Position numbers and translations under genes: made by a program. A DNA stretch of 64,000 nt from Sphingobacterium corticibacterium. Its GTDB lineage: Bacteria > Bacteroidota > Bacteroidia > Sphingobacteriales > Sphingobacteriaceae. This document shows positions 1-11,009 of the stretch, one piece after another. The DNA lies in contig NZ_SGIT01000001.1 in the NCBI RefSeq assembly GCF_004208525.1, positions 496,001 to 560,000 on the forward strand, written 5' to 3'. Numbering within the stretch: the first letter of the stretch is position 1; the number at the start of each line of letters is the position of its first letter. The notes beneath the pieces were generated by a model. That model was not told the origin of the DNA. It ran no database searches and saw only the letters and a list, made by a program, of their open reading frames with translations.

Positions 1-2378
<2,378 letters not shown>

Positions 2379-2441
2379 ATGAATGCCGAATGGTATAGTA
2401 AAAACGTAGTATAGTAGTGTTATATATGCTTCCATAAAAGA

Positions 2442-2470
2442 CAGATGCTAGCATCTTTAGCTAGCATCTG
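2442..2470. terminator. Perfect hairpin between convergent genes
   Basis: An 11-base perfect inverted repeat (CAGATGCTAGC and its complement) with a 7-base loop lies between the stop of the GH2 gene (2378) and the stop of the beta-helix gene (2482). There is no strong T-run on either side. The position between two convergent genes suggests a bidirectional transcription terminator. Confidence 0.6.
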
Positions 2471-2481
2471 AATTATCGTCG

Positions 2482-3966
2482 TTACCGTTTACTATTAAAA
2501 TAATCTTCAATCGCCACCCGGTCTATGTATGAAATCGTTGCTTTTCCATTGGCGATACGCTTTGTTTTTAAAAACTTTTCTTTGAGCTGATTGGGCGTAA
2601 TGTTCTTCTCCTTAAGTTTGAATACATTATTAGTTTTTAAACTGTCTGTATTAGCATAGCTACCATAAAATCTGTTTTCTTTGAGTAGGTTGTCCGTAGA
2701 TTTTTGCAAATCGATATTGGAAGGCTCTGTCGAAATAAACTCGTTTTCCAATATTTTTGTTTGGTTTGCAAATCCACCCCATGAATCAGCTGTGATCATA
2801 GAACGATGGGTATCTTGGGTAAGTTTGTTGCCGGCGAAAATCAGGTTACGGAAGATGGTTGTCTGCTTTACGGGGCCGGCAATATGAATGGATGGGGAAA
2901 ACATCCCGATTCGAGTAGGTTTCGTCCGTTGTCCGTCATTAATACTGAGGTTGTATTGGACAAGGGTTCCGATATTTCCTATTTGTTCAGTCGACTCGCC
3001 GGAATTACAAATAAGGACGAATCCACCATCGTTGTGATGACTGTAATTGTACTGTATGGTCGTATTGGTACAGTTATAGTCCGAGTCAAATCCTTGCGCA
3101 TCCCAAGGTGCTTTGTGATCGCTTACCTCATTAAACTGAATAGTGGTATTATCGCAACTCCATGGCCAAAATCCAGCAGCGGCTTCGGTCTTCGGTAACG
3201 TACTGGGACAGTCCATCATTTTGTTAAATTCTATTAATGTGTTGACACATCCAATGGGTACAATGCCGTCGCCCGGTACACCACGTATTAAGTTGTTTCT
3301 CACTATAGTGTTCGTACTCGGAAACCATCGTTCATCCCTTTGCCAGTGCGCATTCCAAATCATGGCGTTCCGTTGGCAATTGGTGATCGTGCAGTGTTCG
3401 ATAATCAAGCCATCGAAATTGGAAGGCTTGGTTTCTCCTCGACTCTGAATGAGTATACCGGAGCCGCCACCAGCTTCTTTCACCAAGCTCCCATTAACAT
3501 CCCGGATATCAAGAGAGCGTAAGATAACCGACTTCGACGTACCATAATCAATTGATTCTAATTTGACTCCGGTTCGTGTCGCCAAATCGGAAGAACCATG
3601 GTTCACGATTTCTAAATCGCTGAGGATTAAATACGAACTGTTAAAAACACGGATGGCATACAGAGAATTGTCGGGAGCATTGACGACAGGTTTATCACCG
3701 GTGCCATAAGCGGCTATGACAATAGGATTGATAAAGCTTCCTTCACCGTTTAGTTCTAGCACGCCCTCGAAAACAGTGCCGCGTTTTAAAAGGATCGTAT
3801 CCCCGGAAAGCAACTGCTTGGTGTTAACATTTTTAAACGTTTGCCAAGCAGATAGCTCTGTAAGACCATTATTGTTGTCATTTCCATTTTCAGCGTCCAG
3901 ATAATAAGTTGCCGCTTGTAAAAAAAGCGGGATGATACCGAGTATTAAAATTAAAATTCTTTTCAT
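2482..3966 (-). CDS. Secreted right-handed parallel beta-helix protein, PUL accessory enzyme candidate
   Basis: A 494-residue protein starting at MKRILILILG, which gives a clean signal peptide ending near QAAT. A longer open frame reaches 4035 but runs into the susD-like gene and would put 23 charged residues ahead of the signal peptide. After the signal come YYLDAENGNDNNNG, typical of secreted beta-helix enzymes, and many repeated turns of the NTIVRNNLI and TTIQYNYSH type. This fold is used by polysaccharide lyases and several glycoside hydrolases. I cannot assign a CAZy family. It follows susD by two bases, so it is probably the last gene of the SusCD operon and acts on the same glycan. Conserved Asp/His/Glu clusters (DAQGFDSDYN, HHNDGG) are plausible active-site material, but this is inference. 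Confidence 0.8.
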   Translation of the reverse strand: MKRILILILGIIPLFLQAATYYLDAENGNDNNNGLTELSAWQTFKNVNTKQLLSGDTILLKRGTVFEGVLELNGEGSFINPIVIAAYGTGDKPVVNAPDNSLYAIRVFNSSYLILSDLEIVNHGSSDLATRTGVKLESIDYGTSKSVILRSLDIRDVNGSLVKEAGGGSGILIQSRGETKPSNFDGLIIEHCTITNCQRNAMIWNAHWQRDERWFPSTNTIVRNNLIRGVPGDGIVPIGCVNTLIEFNKMMDCPSTLPKTEAAAGFWPWSCDNTTIQFNEVSDHKAPWDAQGFDSDYNCTNTTIQYNYSHHNDGGFVLICNSGESTEQIGNIGTLVQYNLSINDGQRTKPTRIGMFSPSIHIAGPVKQTTIFRNLIFAGNKLTQDTHRSMITADSWGGFANQTKILENEFISTEPSNIDLQKSTDNLLKENRFYGSYANTDSLKTNNVFKLKEKNITPNQLKEKFLKTKRIANGKATISYIDRVAIEDYFNSKR

Positions 3967-3968
3967 TT

Positions 3969-5561
3969 TTACTTCCAAAGATGATGTTGTTCCATATTTT
4001 TGTTTGCGTCGACTTCTGCTTGCGGTATAGGCCAAATATATTCCTGTTCTCCTCGATAGTTCCTTTTTTCATATAAAAAATAGGTTCCGATATTTGAATA
4101 CAGTCCACGTTCTGCCTCGATTCTATCGACGGCACTTTTTAATTCCTTCCAACGATACAGATCAAAGAGGCGCAGACCTTCGAAAGCAGTCTCCACTCGC
4201 CGTTCGTGCCGAATGATAGATCGCAGTTCATCCGTGGGAAGGCCTGTTCCTTCGACGTCTTCAACTTTCGGCATATCGGCACGTTCACGCACCTGATTGA
4301 TATAGCTAAAGAGTTCAGACTCTGAATATCCTCCTTTCTCCAGTAATGCTTCTGCCAAGGATAGCAAAACCTCGGCGTAACGTATCACGTAAAAATCCTG
4401 TCCTGAATCCCAGGAATCGTTAGACGATTGAAGCGGATTAAAATATTTGAATACATAAACGGTAGACCGAGAAGGGGCAGCACCTCCGTAAAATTCCGCA
4501 TTGTTATTTCCCCATTTCATGCCGGGTACGAATAGGGTTGCTTTTAAGCGAGGGTCACGGTTTTCGTAACGAATAGGATCGGGGCGATCATTTTTTAAAT
4601 CATTAGGTCCCTCTATATAGAGATCGGATTCATCAATCGGCTTCCCATCTACGCAATAGAAATCGTTTGCCAGATCCAGACTGCCGTTCTCGGCTTCTAG
4701 CGGACTATCCCAGTGCGCAGCAAAAGAAGAACCTTCTTTGAGTCCGGGGCCTTCGAAGCGTACACCAAAGATAATTTCATTGCTACTCTCGGCAGACTGG
4801 GTAAACAACCGTGTATAATCCGAATAAAGTCCATAAATTCCCAAATCGACTATTGCCTTATAGGCACTGATCGCCTCGTCCCACATCTCATTATATAGGG
4901 CTAGCCGTCCGAGAACAGCTAAAGCAGCACCTCTAGTTATTTGTCCTCGCTGTTCCGGCGTAATCGGTAGGACTTCAAGTACAGTTTTTAGATCCCGTGC
5001 AATTTCTTCTACAATTACGGCCCTTTCTGTTTTCGGCTGGTCAGCATTCTCCATGGTTAACTCTTCTCGAATGAAAGGTACATCGTTGTAGGTCATCGTC
5101 AAGTTAATATACATCAGCGAACGGATAGTTATGGCCTCCGCTTTCATTATTTCTCTTTTGCTCGCATCCATTTCGATATTATCGATCCGGCTGATTAGTG
5201 TGTTACATCTGTTAATGACTTCGTAACATGCTGACCAAAAGTTACCGATTAGGGAACTTGTTGGCGTATGGATACCGTTCGCAATATCGTATCCGGCCAT
5301 CCATCCATCCCAGTTAAAGTGTCCTCCGTTGTCGGTCAAGTTATCCATCATCGCGAAACCTTTTTCCCAAGGTCCACCATTATATAGGTAATTGTTCTGA
5401 AGCCCATCATAGCAAGAGGTGAGTCCCATTACAGCATCTTCTTCGGTTAGCCAGAAAGTCTCGTTGGAGATACCGGTTAGGGAATTTCTGTCTAGAAATT
5501 TGTCGCTGCAGTTTGTGCCCAACAGGGATAGGAGTACAGCGTATATATATAAATTCTTCAT
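3969..5561 (-). CDS. SusD/RagB-family outer-membrane glycan-binding lipoprotein
   Basis: 530 residues with a short hydrophobic signal ending at GTNCSDKFLD, a lipoprotein cysteine around residue 19 (the residue before Cys is Asn, atypical but tolerated in Bacteroidota). The SusD N-terminal signature follows (LDRNS then ETFWLTEEDAVMGL). The C-terminal part holds the family motif FYVIRYAEVLLSLAEAL and ends with IWPIPQAEVDANKNMEQ, a usual SusD finish. Role: surface capture of oligosaccharide and lid for the SusC channel. It lies 9 bases downstream of the SusC gene, the standard arrangement. Substrate is inferred from the PUL as arabinose- and galactose-rich. Confidence 0.95.
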   Translation of the reverse strand: MKNLYIYAVLLSLLGTNCSDKFLDRNSLTGISNETFWLTEEDAVMGLTSCYDGLQNNYLYNGGPWEKGFAMMDNLTDNGGHFNWDGWMAGYDIANGIHTPTSSLIGNFWSACYEVINRCNTLISRIDNIEMDASKREIMKAEAITIRSLMYINLTMTYNDVPFIREELTMENADQPKTERAVIVEEIARDLKTVLEVLPITPEQRGQITRGAALAVLGRLALYNEMWDEAISAYKAIVDLGIYGLYSDYTRLFTQSAESSNEIIFGVRFEGPGLKEGSSFAAHWDSPLEAENGSLDLANDFYCVDGKPIDESDLYIEGPNDLKNDRPDPIRYENRDPRLKATLFVPGMKWGNNNAEFYGGAAPSRSTVYVFKYFNPLQSSNDSWDSGQDFYVIRYAEVLLSLAEALLEKGGYSESELFSYINQVRERADMPKVEDVEGTGLPTDELRSIIRHERRVETAFEGLRLFDLYRWKELKSAVDRIEAERGLYSNIGTYFLYEKRNYRGEQEYIWPIPQAEVDANKNMEQHHLWK

Positions 5562-5570
5562 AGTTTTTAA

Positions 5571-8500
5571 TTAAAATGTCAGATTAATCCCAAAAGAATA
5601 GGTTTTTGTGTTTGGATGAACATCGTTTCTCATATCCCAGCTGGCTTTCTCTGGGTCATATTCTTTAATGTCACTAAACGTCAATAGGTTTGTTCCGGCT
5701 AAAAACATACGCAGTTTTGATGCGCCAATTTTTTGAGCTAATGAAGCATCTAGGTCATAGCCGATTTCTAAACTTTTTAAACGGAGATAATCACCTTTCG
5801 TTAGCCAAAACGAAGAATATCTATCATTGAACGGAGAACCTAAGCGGGGCATTGATCCGTTGATGTTCTCTTCGTTATATCGATCCAGCCATCTTTTTGT
5901 TAGATTTCCGCCATTGGAGATCGTTGTTTGTTCCCAGTTGAACCTATCAAGCCCTCCGATACCCTGCCAGAACATGGAAAAACCAATATTTTTATATTGA
6001 AGTCCGACATTAAACCCGTATTCAAGTTTCGGAAAAGGATTTCCTATAATAGCCCGGTCACTATCGTTGATATTTCCATCTTGATTTACATCCAGGTACA
6101 TGATATCTCCCAATTCTGGTGCTGTATCAAACTGTGTTATGGTCTTTTCTGTCCCGTTTACGTTTGTCGTCCTATTCAGATCGTCAGCGGTACGATATAG
6201 TCCGACAGCAACCAGTCCATAGTAGGCATTTATTGGATTTCCTTCGCGATTAATGGTGTTGGTTCCATAGTTGTCTATTCCACGGTTGTCGATTATCTTA
6301 TTCCTTACAGCAGATAGGTTCAATCCGACGTTCCATTTGAAATCGTTCTTTCCATCGGTATAAACACTTACTAGTTCCCAGCCTTTATTTTGGACCCTTC
6401 CGGCATTTTGATAGGGCGCTGAAAGAGATCCCAGAAACGAGGGCGCCATCGCAAGGCGTAAGAGAATATCAGAAGTTTGCTTATTAAACCAGTCAAAGCT
6501 AAAGGAGAATTTATTTGAAAAGAGTGTTAGGTCCAACCCTATGTCGGTTATGCGTGTTGTTTCCCATTTTATCTTGTCGTTGGCAAGCTCTGTTTTGCGT
6601 AAACCGGTAGATAATACATCTCCAAAATAGTAATTTCCACCTACCTGTAGGGCCTGTGAAAACGCATAGTTGCCAATCTCCTGATTCCCGAGCATCCCCC
6701 AGCTTCCCCGAAGTTTTAGGTTGGAAATGAATGCCACATTTTCCATAAACGGTTCCCGATCGATGTTCCATCCGGCGGAAACGGACGGAAACGTACCGTA
6801 GCGATGTTCCCGCGGCATCCGTGACGATCCATCATGCCGTACATTCAGTTCCAACAAATATTTGGAATCATAGTTATAATTGATTCTGCCGAAGAATGAC
6901 TGCAGTGCTGTTTCGTAAGCAGAGCCCGTAACTGCTGGGTTCAGCGTGCCTGCATCGATTTCATAAATATTATCCGTTGGGAAGTTTTGAATATAGGCTG
7001 AACCAAGGTCTGTTCTGCTCAATTGTGTAGAATGACCTGCTAAAATGTCCAACCGGTGGGCAGATTGCTCATAATGATAGGTGAGGATATTTTCATTGAG
7101 CAAAGTCGTAGACTTCTCGCTATAATCATTTAAACTGTTGGTCTGGTTCCGCATTAATAGATCGCCTTCTGCATTGTAAATTGCCGTTCTGGGTGAGAAT
7201 GTCGAGATATCCTGTCTAAAAATCTTGTAGCCTAGATTCGATTGAAAGGATAAATTCTTTACGATTTCAATCCCCGCAAATATTTTTCCATCGAAACGTG
7301 TATTCTCAAAGGTTTTATTGCCTAAATGCAGTGATTCTATAGGATTCTTAAAAATGGTATGGGAAAGTGAAGTTCCGTCAACATATCCGTAATGTCCGTT
7401 TGCATACCGAACAGGTACGGTAGGGCGTGTAAACCAGGTGATCATACGCATAAGCCCTTCTCCTGAAACTTCGGTAATCGGTTCTTGAATATCCTGTTTG
7501 CTGCCGGATAGATTTAAACCAACATTTAGCCGCCCAAGTTTCGAGTCGACATTGGAACGGAATCCATATCTGTTGTTGCCTGTATTCAACATGATGCCAT
7601 CCTGATCCATATATTGGCCCGAGATCATGAAACGCGAATTTTCATTGCCGCCGTTTACGGAAAGATGATGGTGGTGCATGCCGGCGGTACGGAACATTTC
7701 ATCCAGCCAGTCTGTATTTGCGAAATGATCGGGATCCGTTCCATCCGTTATTTTTTGTATCATCTCAGACGTATACACTTCGGCACCTTTTGCCTCATTG
7801 AATGCTGCTGCCCATTCCCTTGCGTCAAGATAATCGGTCATGATATTAGGCTGTTGAACAACATAGTTTCCAGCATACGATATTTGTGTTTGCTGTGCCT
7901 TTCCTCGTTTGGTCGTTATTAGGATGACTCCATTGGCTGCCCTGACCCCGTAGATAGAAGCTGATGCCGCATCCTTCAGCACGGTTACATTTTCTATATC
8001 ATGAGGCGCAATATCTGCAATCTGGGACACCGTACTCTCTATTCCGTCAATAAGTACCATCGGGTTATTATTGTCGCTCAGTGTGCCGATTCCGCGGATC
8101 CGGATTTCGGGACTGTCTTTACCTGCTTGTGCACCATTGTTGGTTAACACCATACCCGGCAATCGCCCCTGCAACATGTTGGTGGGATTCGCTATTGGCG
8201 CGTTTGCGACATCTTCAAAATTGATAGAAGCAACAGAACCTGTTAAATTGACTTTCTTCTGCGTACCGTATCCTACGACGACGGTCTCCTCCAGGATATT
8301 CTCCGATGGCGAAAGCTGTATTATTTTTTCGCCCTTTAGGTTTGCGGCCTTTACTTCCGATGTTTCATAGCCAATATAGGATACGATTAACAACGGGTCG
8401 GTTATGTCCGTATTAATAACAAAGGTGCCCGAAGCATCTGTGGTTACTTTTTTGTCGTCACCACGAACGGCTATAGTAGCTCCGGCTACAGGTTGGTTGT

Positions 8501-8915
8501 TCTCATCGACTACTTGACCCGAGATAGACTGTTGCGGTGCTGTTTTGGATAATGTTACTTTTGGCGATGGTGCGATAACAATAGTTTTATCAGAAAGCGT
8601 CCACGTCAGATTTTGATTTTTTAATATGATTGCCATAGCATCCGGTAGCTCCACGTTCCGAATGTCAACAGAGATACGTGTGTTGGCAATATTGGCTCCC
8701 CGAAAAAAATAGGTATATCCCTGTTGTTTCTGGATAGATCCCATAACGTTTTTCAGCGTCTGATTACGTGCGGCAACATTGATCCGCTGAGCATTTACAC
8801 GTGCTACGCAGTGGAACACGGAGAGCATTATCAGAAAGATCGTTAATTTCATAAGAAAAAAGATTCGAAACACAAAGCGGTAACAAGACCACCTTAAAAA
8901 TGGTTTAAAAAACAT
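5571..8915 (-). CDS. SusC/RagA-type TonB-dependent outer-membrane transporter with STN signalling domain
   Basis: 1114 residues. A hydrophobic signal is seen around residues 22-43 (MKLTIFLIML to VNAQ); MKLTIF (base 8852) is an alternative start, but long positively charged leaders are common in this family. Then an STN domain (about 45-110, ending VIAPSPK), a carboxypeptidase-regulatory-like domain (about 130-215, ISGQVVDENNQPVAGATI), the plug with EETVVVGYGTQKK and the SusC signature, and a C-terminal beta-barrel ending in a typical aromatic strand (TYSFGINLTF). It imports oligosaccharides captured by SusD using TonB energy. The STN domain contacts FecR-type anti-sigma factors, and one is encoded immediately upstream, so this SusC probably also acts as the signal transducer for its own operon. 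Confidence 0.96.
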   Translation of the reverse strand: MFFKPFLRWSCYRFVFRIFFLMKLTIFLIMLSVFHCVARVNAQRINVAARNQTLKNVMGSIQKQQGYTYFFRGANIANTRISVDIRNVELPDAMAIILKNQNLTWTLSDKTIVIAPSPKVTLSKTAPQQSISGQVVDENNQPVAGATIAVRGDDKKVTTDASGTFVINTDITDPLLIVSYIGYETSEVKAANLKGEKIIQLSPSENILEETVVVGYGTQKKVNLTGSVASINFEDVANAPIANPTNMLQGRLPGMVLTNNGAQAGKDSPEIRIRGIGTLSDNNNPMVLIDGIESTVSQIADIAPHDIENVTVLKDAASASIYGVRAANGVILITTKRGKAQQTQISYAGNYVVQQPNIMTDYLDAREWAAAFNEAKGAEVYTSEMIQKITDGTDPDHFANTDWLDEMFRTAGMHHHHLSVNGGNENSRFMISGQYMDQDGIMLNTGNNRYGFRSNVDSKLGRLNVGLNLSGSKQDIQEPITEVSGEGLMRMITWFTRPTVPVRYANGHYGYVDGTSLSHTIFKNPIESLHLGNKTFENTRFDGKIFAGIEIVKNLSFQSNLGYKIFRQDISTFSPRTAIYNAEGDLLMRNQTNSLNDYSEKSTTLLNENILTYHYEQSAHRLDILAGHSTQLSRTDLGSAYIQNFPTDNIYEIDAGTLNPAVTGSAYETALQSFFGRINYNYDSKYLLELNVRHDGSSRMPREHRYGTFPSVSAGWNIDREPFMENVAFISNLKLRGSWGMLGNQEIGNYAFSQALQVGGNYYFGDVLSTGLRKTELANDKIKWETTRITDIGLDLTLFSNKFSFSFDWFNKQTSDILLRLAMAPSFLGSLSAPYQNAGRVQNKGWELVSVYTDGKNDFKWNVGLNLSAVRNKIIDNRGIDNYGTNTINREGNPINAYYGLVAVGLYRTADDLNRTTNVNGTEKTITQFDTAPELGDIMYLDVNQDGNINDSDRAIIGNPFPKLEYGFNVGLQYKNIGFSMFWQGIGGLDRFNWEQTTISNGGNLTKRWLDRYNEENINGSMPRLGSPFNDRYSSFWLTKGDYLRLKSLEIGYDLDASLAQKIGASKLRMFLAGTNLLTFSDIKEYDPEKASWDMRNDVHPNTKTYSFGINLTF

Positions 8916-8952
8916 AGATTTGTAATGTTAGATTGGTAACTAAGTTTATAAA

Positions 8953-8973
8953 CGCTAAGTTTTCTGCTTAGCG
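8953..8973. repeat. Short inverted repeat in the susC leader
   Basis: Arms CGCTAAG and CTTAGCG with a 7-base loop, located 38-58 bases upstream of the SusC start on the minus strand. It could be an RNA hairpin in the 5' leader or an operator. No -7 box fitting TAnnTTTG is visible between 8916 and 9093, which would fit ECF-sigma-dependent or read-through transcription. Confidence 0.45.
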
Positions 8974-8994
8974 GGAACCGATCAACGCTTTTCT

Positions 8995-9021
8995 CCGGGT
9001 GATGTTGGTCGCATCACCCGG
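8995..9021 (-). terminator. Strong GC hairpin between the anti-sigma gene and susC
   Basis: Ten-base perfect arms CCGGGTGATG and CATCACCCGG around a 7-base loop. It lies in the 178-base gap after the fecR-like gene and before susC, in transcription order. It has no U-run on the minus strand, so it may be a partial terminator, a processing site or an mRNA stabiliser that sets the ratio of regulator to transporter. Confidence 0.5.
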
Positions 9022-9093
9022 TCTATTACGGTTGTTGATCTGATCTTTATCTGCTGTTATGGTAGTTATTCTATAATTTCCTCCTTTCTGTGG

Positions 9094-10329
9094 CTAATAA
9101 GTTTGTTCGTCCTGAATAATTAATTTACGGTGTGTTCCTTCTGCCTCCAATCTAAAGTTCAATCCGCTCTTTCTTAGGATGTCAAGAACTCCACTTAAGT
9201 TTTTATCCCTATCAATTATACCAAAGAACTCGAATTTAGGCGCCTTACCGTCATATATAATATCGATGTCGTACCATTTTGCAAGTTGAGAAAAAGCTTC
9301 TTCTGGCGAGATACCATCAAAATAAAACTGTCCATTTTTCCATGCGACAAATTGTTCAACATCGACTTCTCTCGTAAAAAAGTGTTTCCCATTGAATACG
9401 CTCTGTTGTCCGGGTATGAGTATTAAGGGAGCTGCCTGGATATCTTTACCGTCCAAGGAAACTTTTCCCTCTATTAAAGTTGTTATTATTTCTGTTCGTT
9501 CGTTATAGGCTGATATATTGAACTTTGTTCCCAACACCTTTAAGGTCTGATGCTTCGATTTAACAATGAACGGAATCTCATGAGCAAGCGAAGAAACTTC
9601 AAAATAGGCTTCTCCCTCCAATTCTACAATACGCTGGTTCCCTGCAAAGCGTAGTGGATAGTGGAGTTTGGAGCCAGCGTTCACCCAGACTCTAGTACCA
9701 TCGGATAAGGTTACGTGATAATGGCTACGGAGCGGGACTTCTAAGGTGAGAATGGCATTTTGTGGTGTAGAAGTATCTGCTATTTCAATCTGTCGTCCGT
9801 CTGCATAAGAAATCGTTGTGTTGTCAGCAATTATGCCGTCTGAATCGTTATCTAAGTCTATTGTCTTCCCGTTTGGTAACGTTAAAATCGCTCGATTGGT
9901 ACCCGGGGCGATATCGGAAAGATCGACAGAATAGTCTGTCTTAGACGGGCGGAAAATAGGCTTTGTTTGGCTAATATAAAAATAAACGGAACTAAGTAGA
10001 ATAAGTATTGCGGCAGCATATTTTATCCAGTTTAGTGAACGTTTTGAATCGATTCTAATCGGTTCTGATCCCTTTTTGTCCCCTCTGATCTGTTCTTTTA
10101 TTTTTTCCGTTAGGACGGTTAGTTCCATGCCCTCTTTTTGTCGTGCGACAATCCGGTTATAAATGGAAAGATCTGTAAAAACTTTGTCGGCCGCCTCCAA
10201 CTCCGAAAGCAGTTTAATATTTTCGGTATCTGCATGTAACCACTCCTGCAATAACACAGATTCTTCTGTTGTGAGGTCGTTATGAAGATATTTTTTTATA
10301 AGGAAAGCTATCAATTGTGTATCCAGCAT
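9094..10329 (-). CDS. FecR-family anti-sigma factor
   Basis: 411 residues. The cytoplasmic N-terminus (about 1-90, AFLIKKYLHNDLTTEES) is the sigma-binding part. One membrane segment follows at about 100-118 (WIKYAAAILILLSSVYFYI). The periplasmic FecR domain carries the signature of the family (LPNGKTIDLD, DGTRVWVNAGSKLHYP, VELEGEAYFEV), and a C-terminal DUF4974-like domain covers about 330-405 (SPEEAFSQLAKWYDIDI). Family knowledge: it holds the partner ECF sigma at the membrane and releases it when the STN domain of a loaded SusC contacts the periplasmic part. It is 64 bases downstream of the sigma gene and directly upstream of susC, so the three form a trans-envelope signalling set. Confidence 0.94.
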   Translation of the reverse strand: MLDTQLIAFLIKKYLHNDLTTEESVLLQEWLHADTENIKLLSELEAADKVFTDLSIYNRIVARQKEGMELTVLTEKIKEQIRGDKKGSEPIRIDSKRSLNWIKYAAAILILLSSVYFYISQTKPIFRPSKTDYSVDLSDIAPGTNRAILTLPNGKTIDLDNDSDGIIADNTTISYADGRQIEIADTSTPQNAILTLEVPLRSHYHVTLSDGTRVWVNAGSKLHYPLRFAGNQRIVELEGEAYFEVSSLAHEIPFIVKSKHQTLKVLGTKFNISAYNERTEIITTLIEGKVSLDGKDIQAAPLILIPGQQSVFNGKHFFTREVDVEQFVAWKNGQFYFDGISPEEAFSQLAKWYDIDIIYDGKAPKFEFFGIIDRDKNLSGVLDILRKSGLNFRLEAEGTHRKLIIQDEQTY

Positions 10330-10393
10330 CTTTCTTGTTTTTTTAATATATACCGGATTCTAAGGAGAAACTTAGTAAAAAAATAAAAATAAT

Positions 10394-10978
10394 TTAGGGC
10401 TGATAAAAATAGGCCAAGACCAGTAAATTGTATAACTCAAATTTCCTTTTCTTTAAAAGTAGGCGCAAAGTAGCCTGGGCTTTTGATTTTGCGTAGAATA
10501 CGTTGTTTTTACTGGTTTTTAAAATAGCACAAATCTCTTCCGTTGAATAACCATCCAAAAAGCTCATTTTAAATATTAATGCTTGTTGTTTAGGCAGCTT
10601 TTCAAGTTCGTTGTAAATTAATTTGAGGAATTCAGCGTAAATAATTTTCCGATTTATATCATGATCATCAGCGATGTCCAATGATGCTAAATCATAATCT
10701 AAAACAGGTTGTTTTTTTAGCTTTTCAAGATAATTCAGGCACGCATTTCGAGTTACCCGGAATAAAAAGTTTTGTAAATGTGATTCGTTTTTTAAAAGAT
10801 GTTTGTTGTGCCATAGTTTTACAAAACTATCGCACGCAAGCTCTTCGGAGAGCTGTTCGTCCCGGACATGCTTGTAGGCAAAGAAGGTCAACGTCTGAAT
10901 GTTGTTCTTGATATAATAATCCAACGCTACCTCATCGCCTTTTTTTAATCGATCAAAATAATTTTTCTGTTCATCCAT
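10394..10978 (-). CDS. ECF RNA polymerase sigma-70 factor (FecI-like)
   Basis: 194 residues. Region 2 is visible (about 10-75: ELACDSFVKLWHNKH, then LQNFLFRVTRNACLNYLEK), and region 4 with its helix-turn-helix is at about 125-175 (KLPKQQALIFKMSFLDGYS, EEICAILKTSKNNV). The length and gene order (sigma, FecR, SusC) match the Bacteroidota ECF groups dedicated to TonB-dependent receptors. It should direct transcription of the susC-susD-beta-helix operon when released from the anti-sigma. It lies 31 bases downstream of the hybrid two-component gene, so it may be co-transcribed with it. Confidence 0.94.
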   Translation of the reverse strand: MDEQKNYFDRLKKGDEVALDYYIKNNIQTLTFFAYKHVRDEQLSEELACDSFVKLWHNKHLLKNESHLQNFLFRVTRNACLNYLEKLKKQPVLDYDLASLDIADDHDINRKIIYAEFLKLIYNELEKLPKQQALIFKMSFLDGYSTEEICAILKTSKNNVFYAKSKAQATLRLLLKKRKFELYNLLVLAYFYQP

Positions 10979-11009
10979 AACCCCAGCTCATCGTGAATAT
11001 ACTGTTTTG

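Noticed and set aside
3967..4035. N-terminal extension of the beta-helix protein
   Set aside because: It overlaps the susD-like gene and would bury the signal peptide behind 23 residues.
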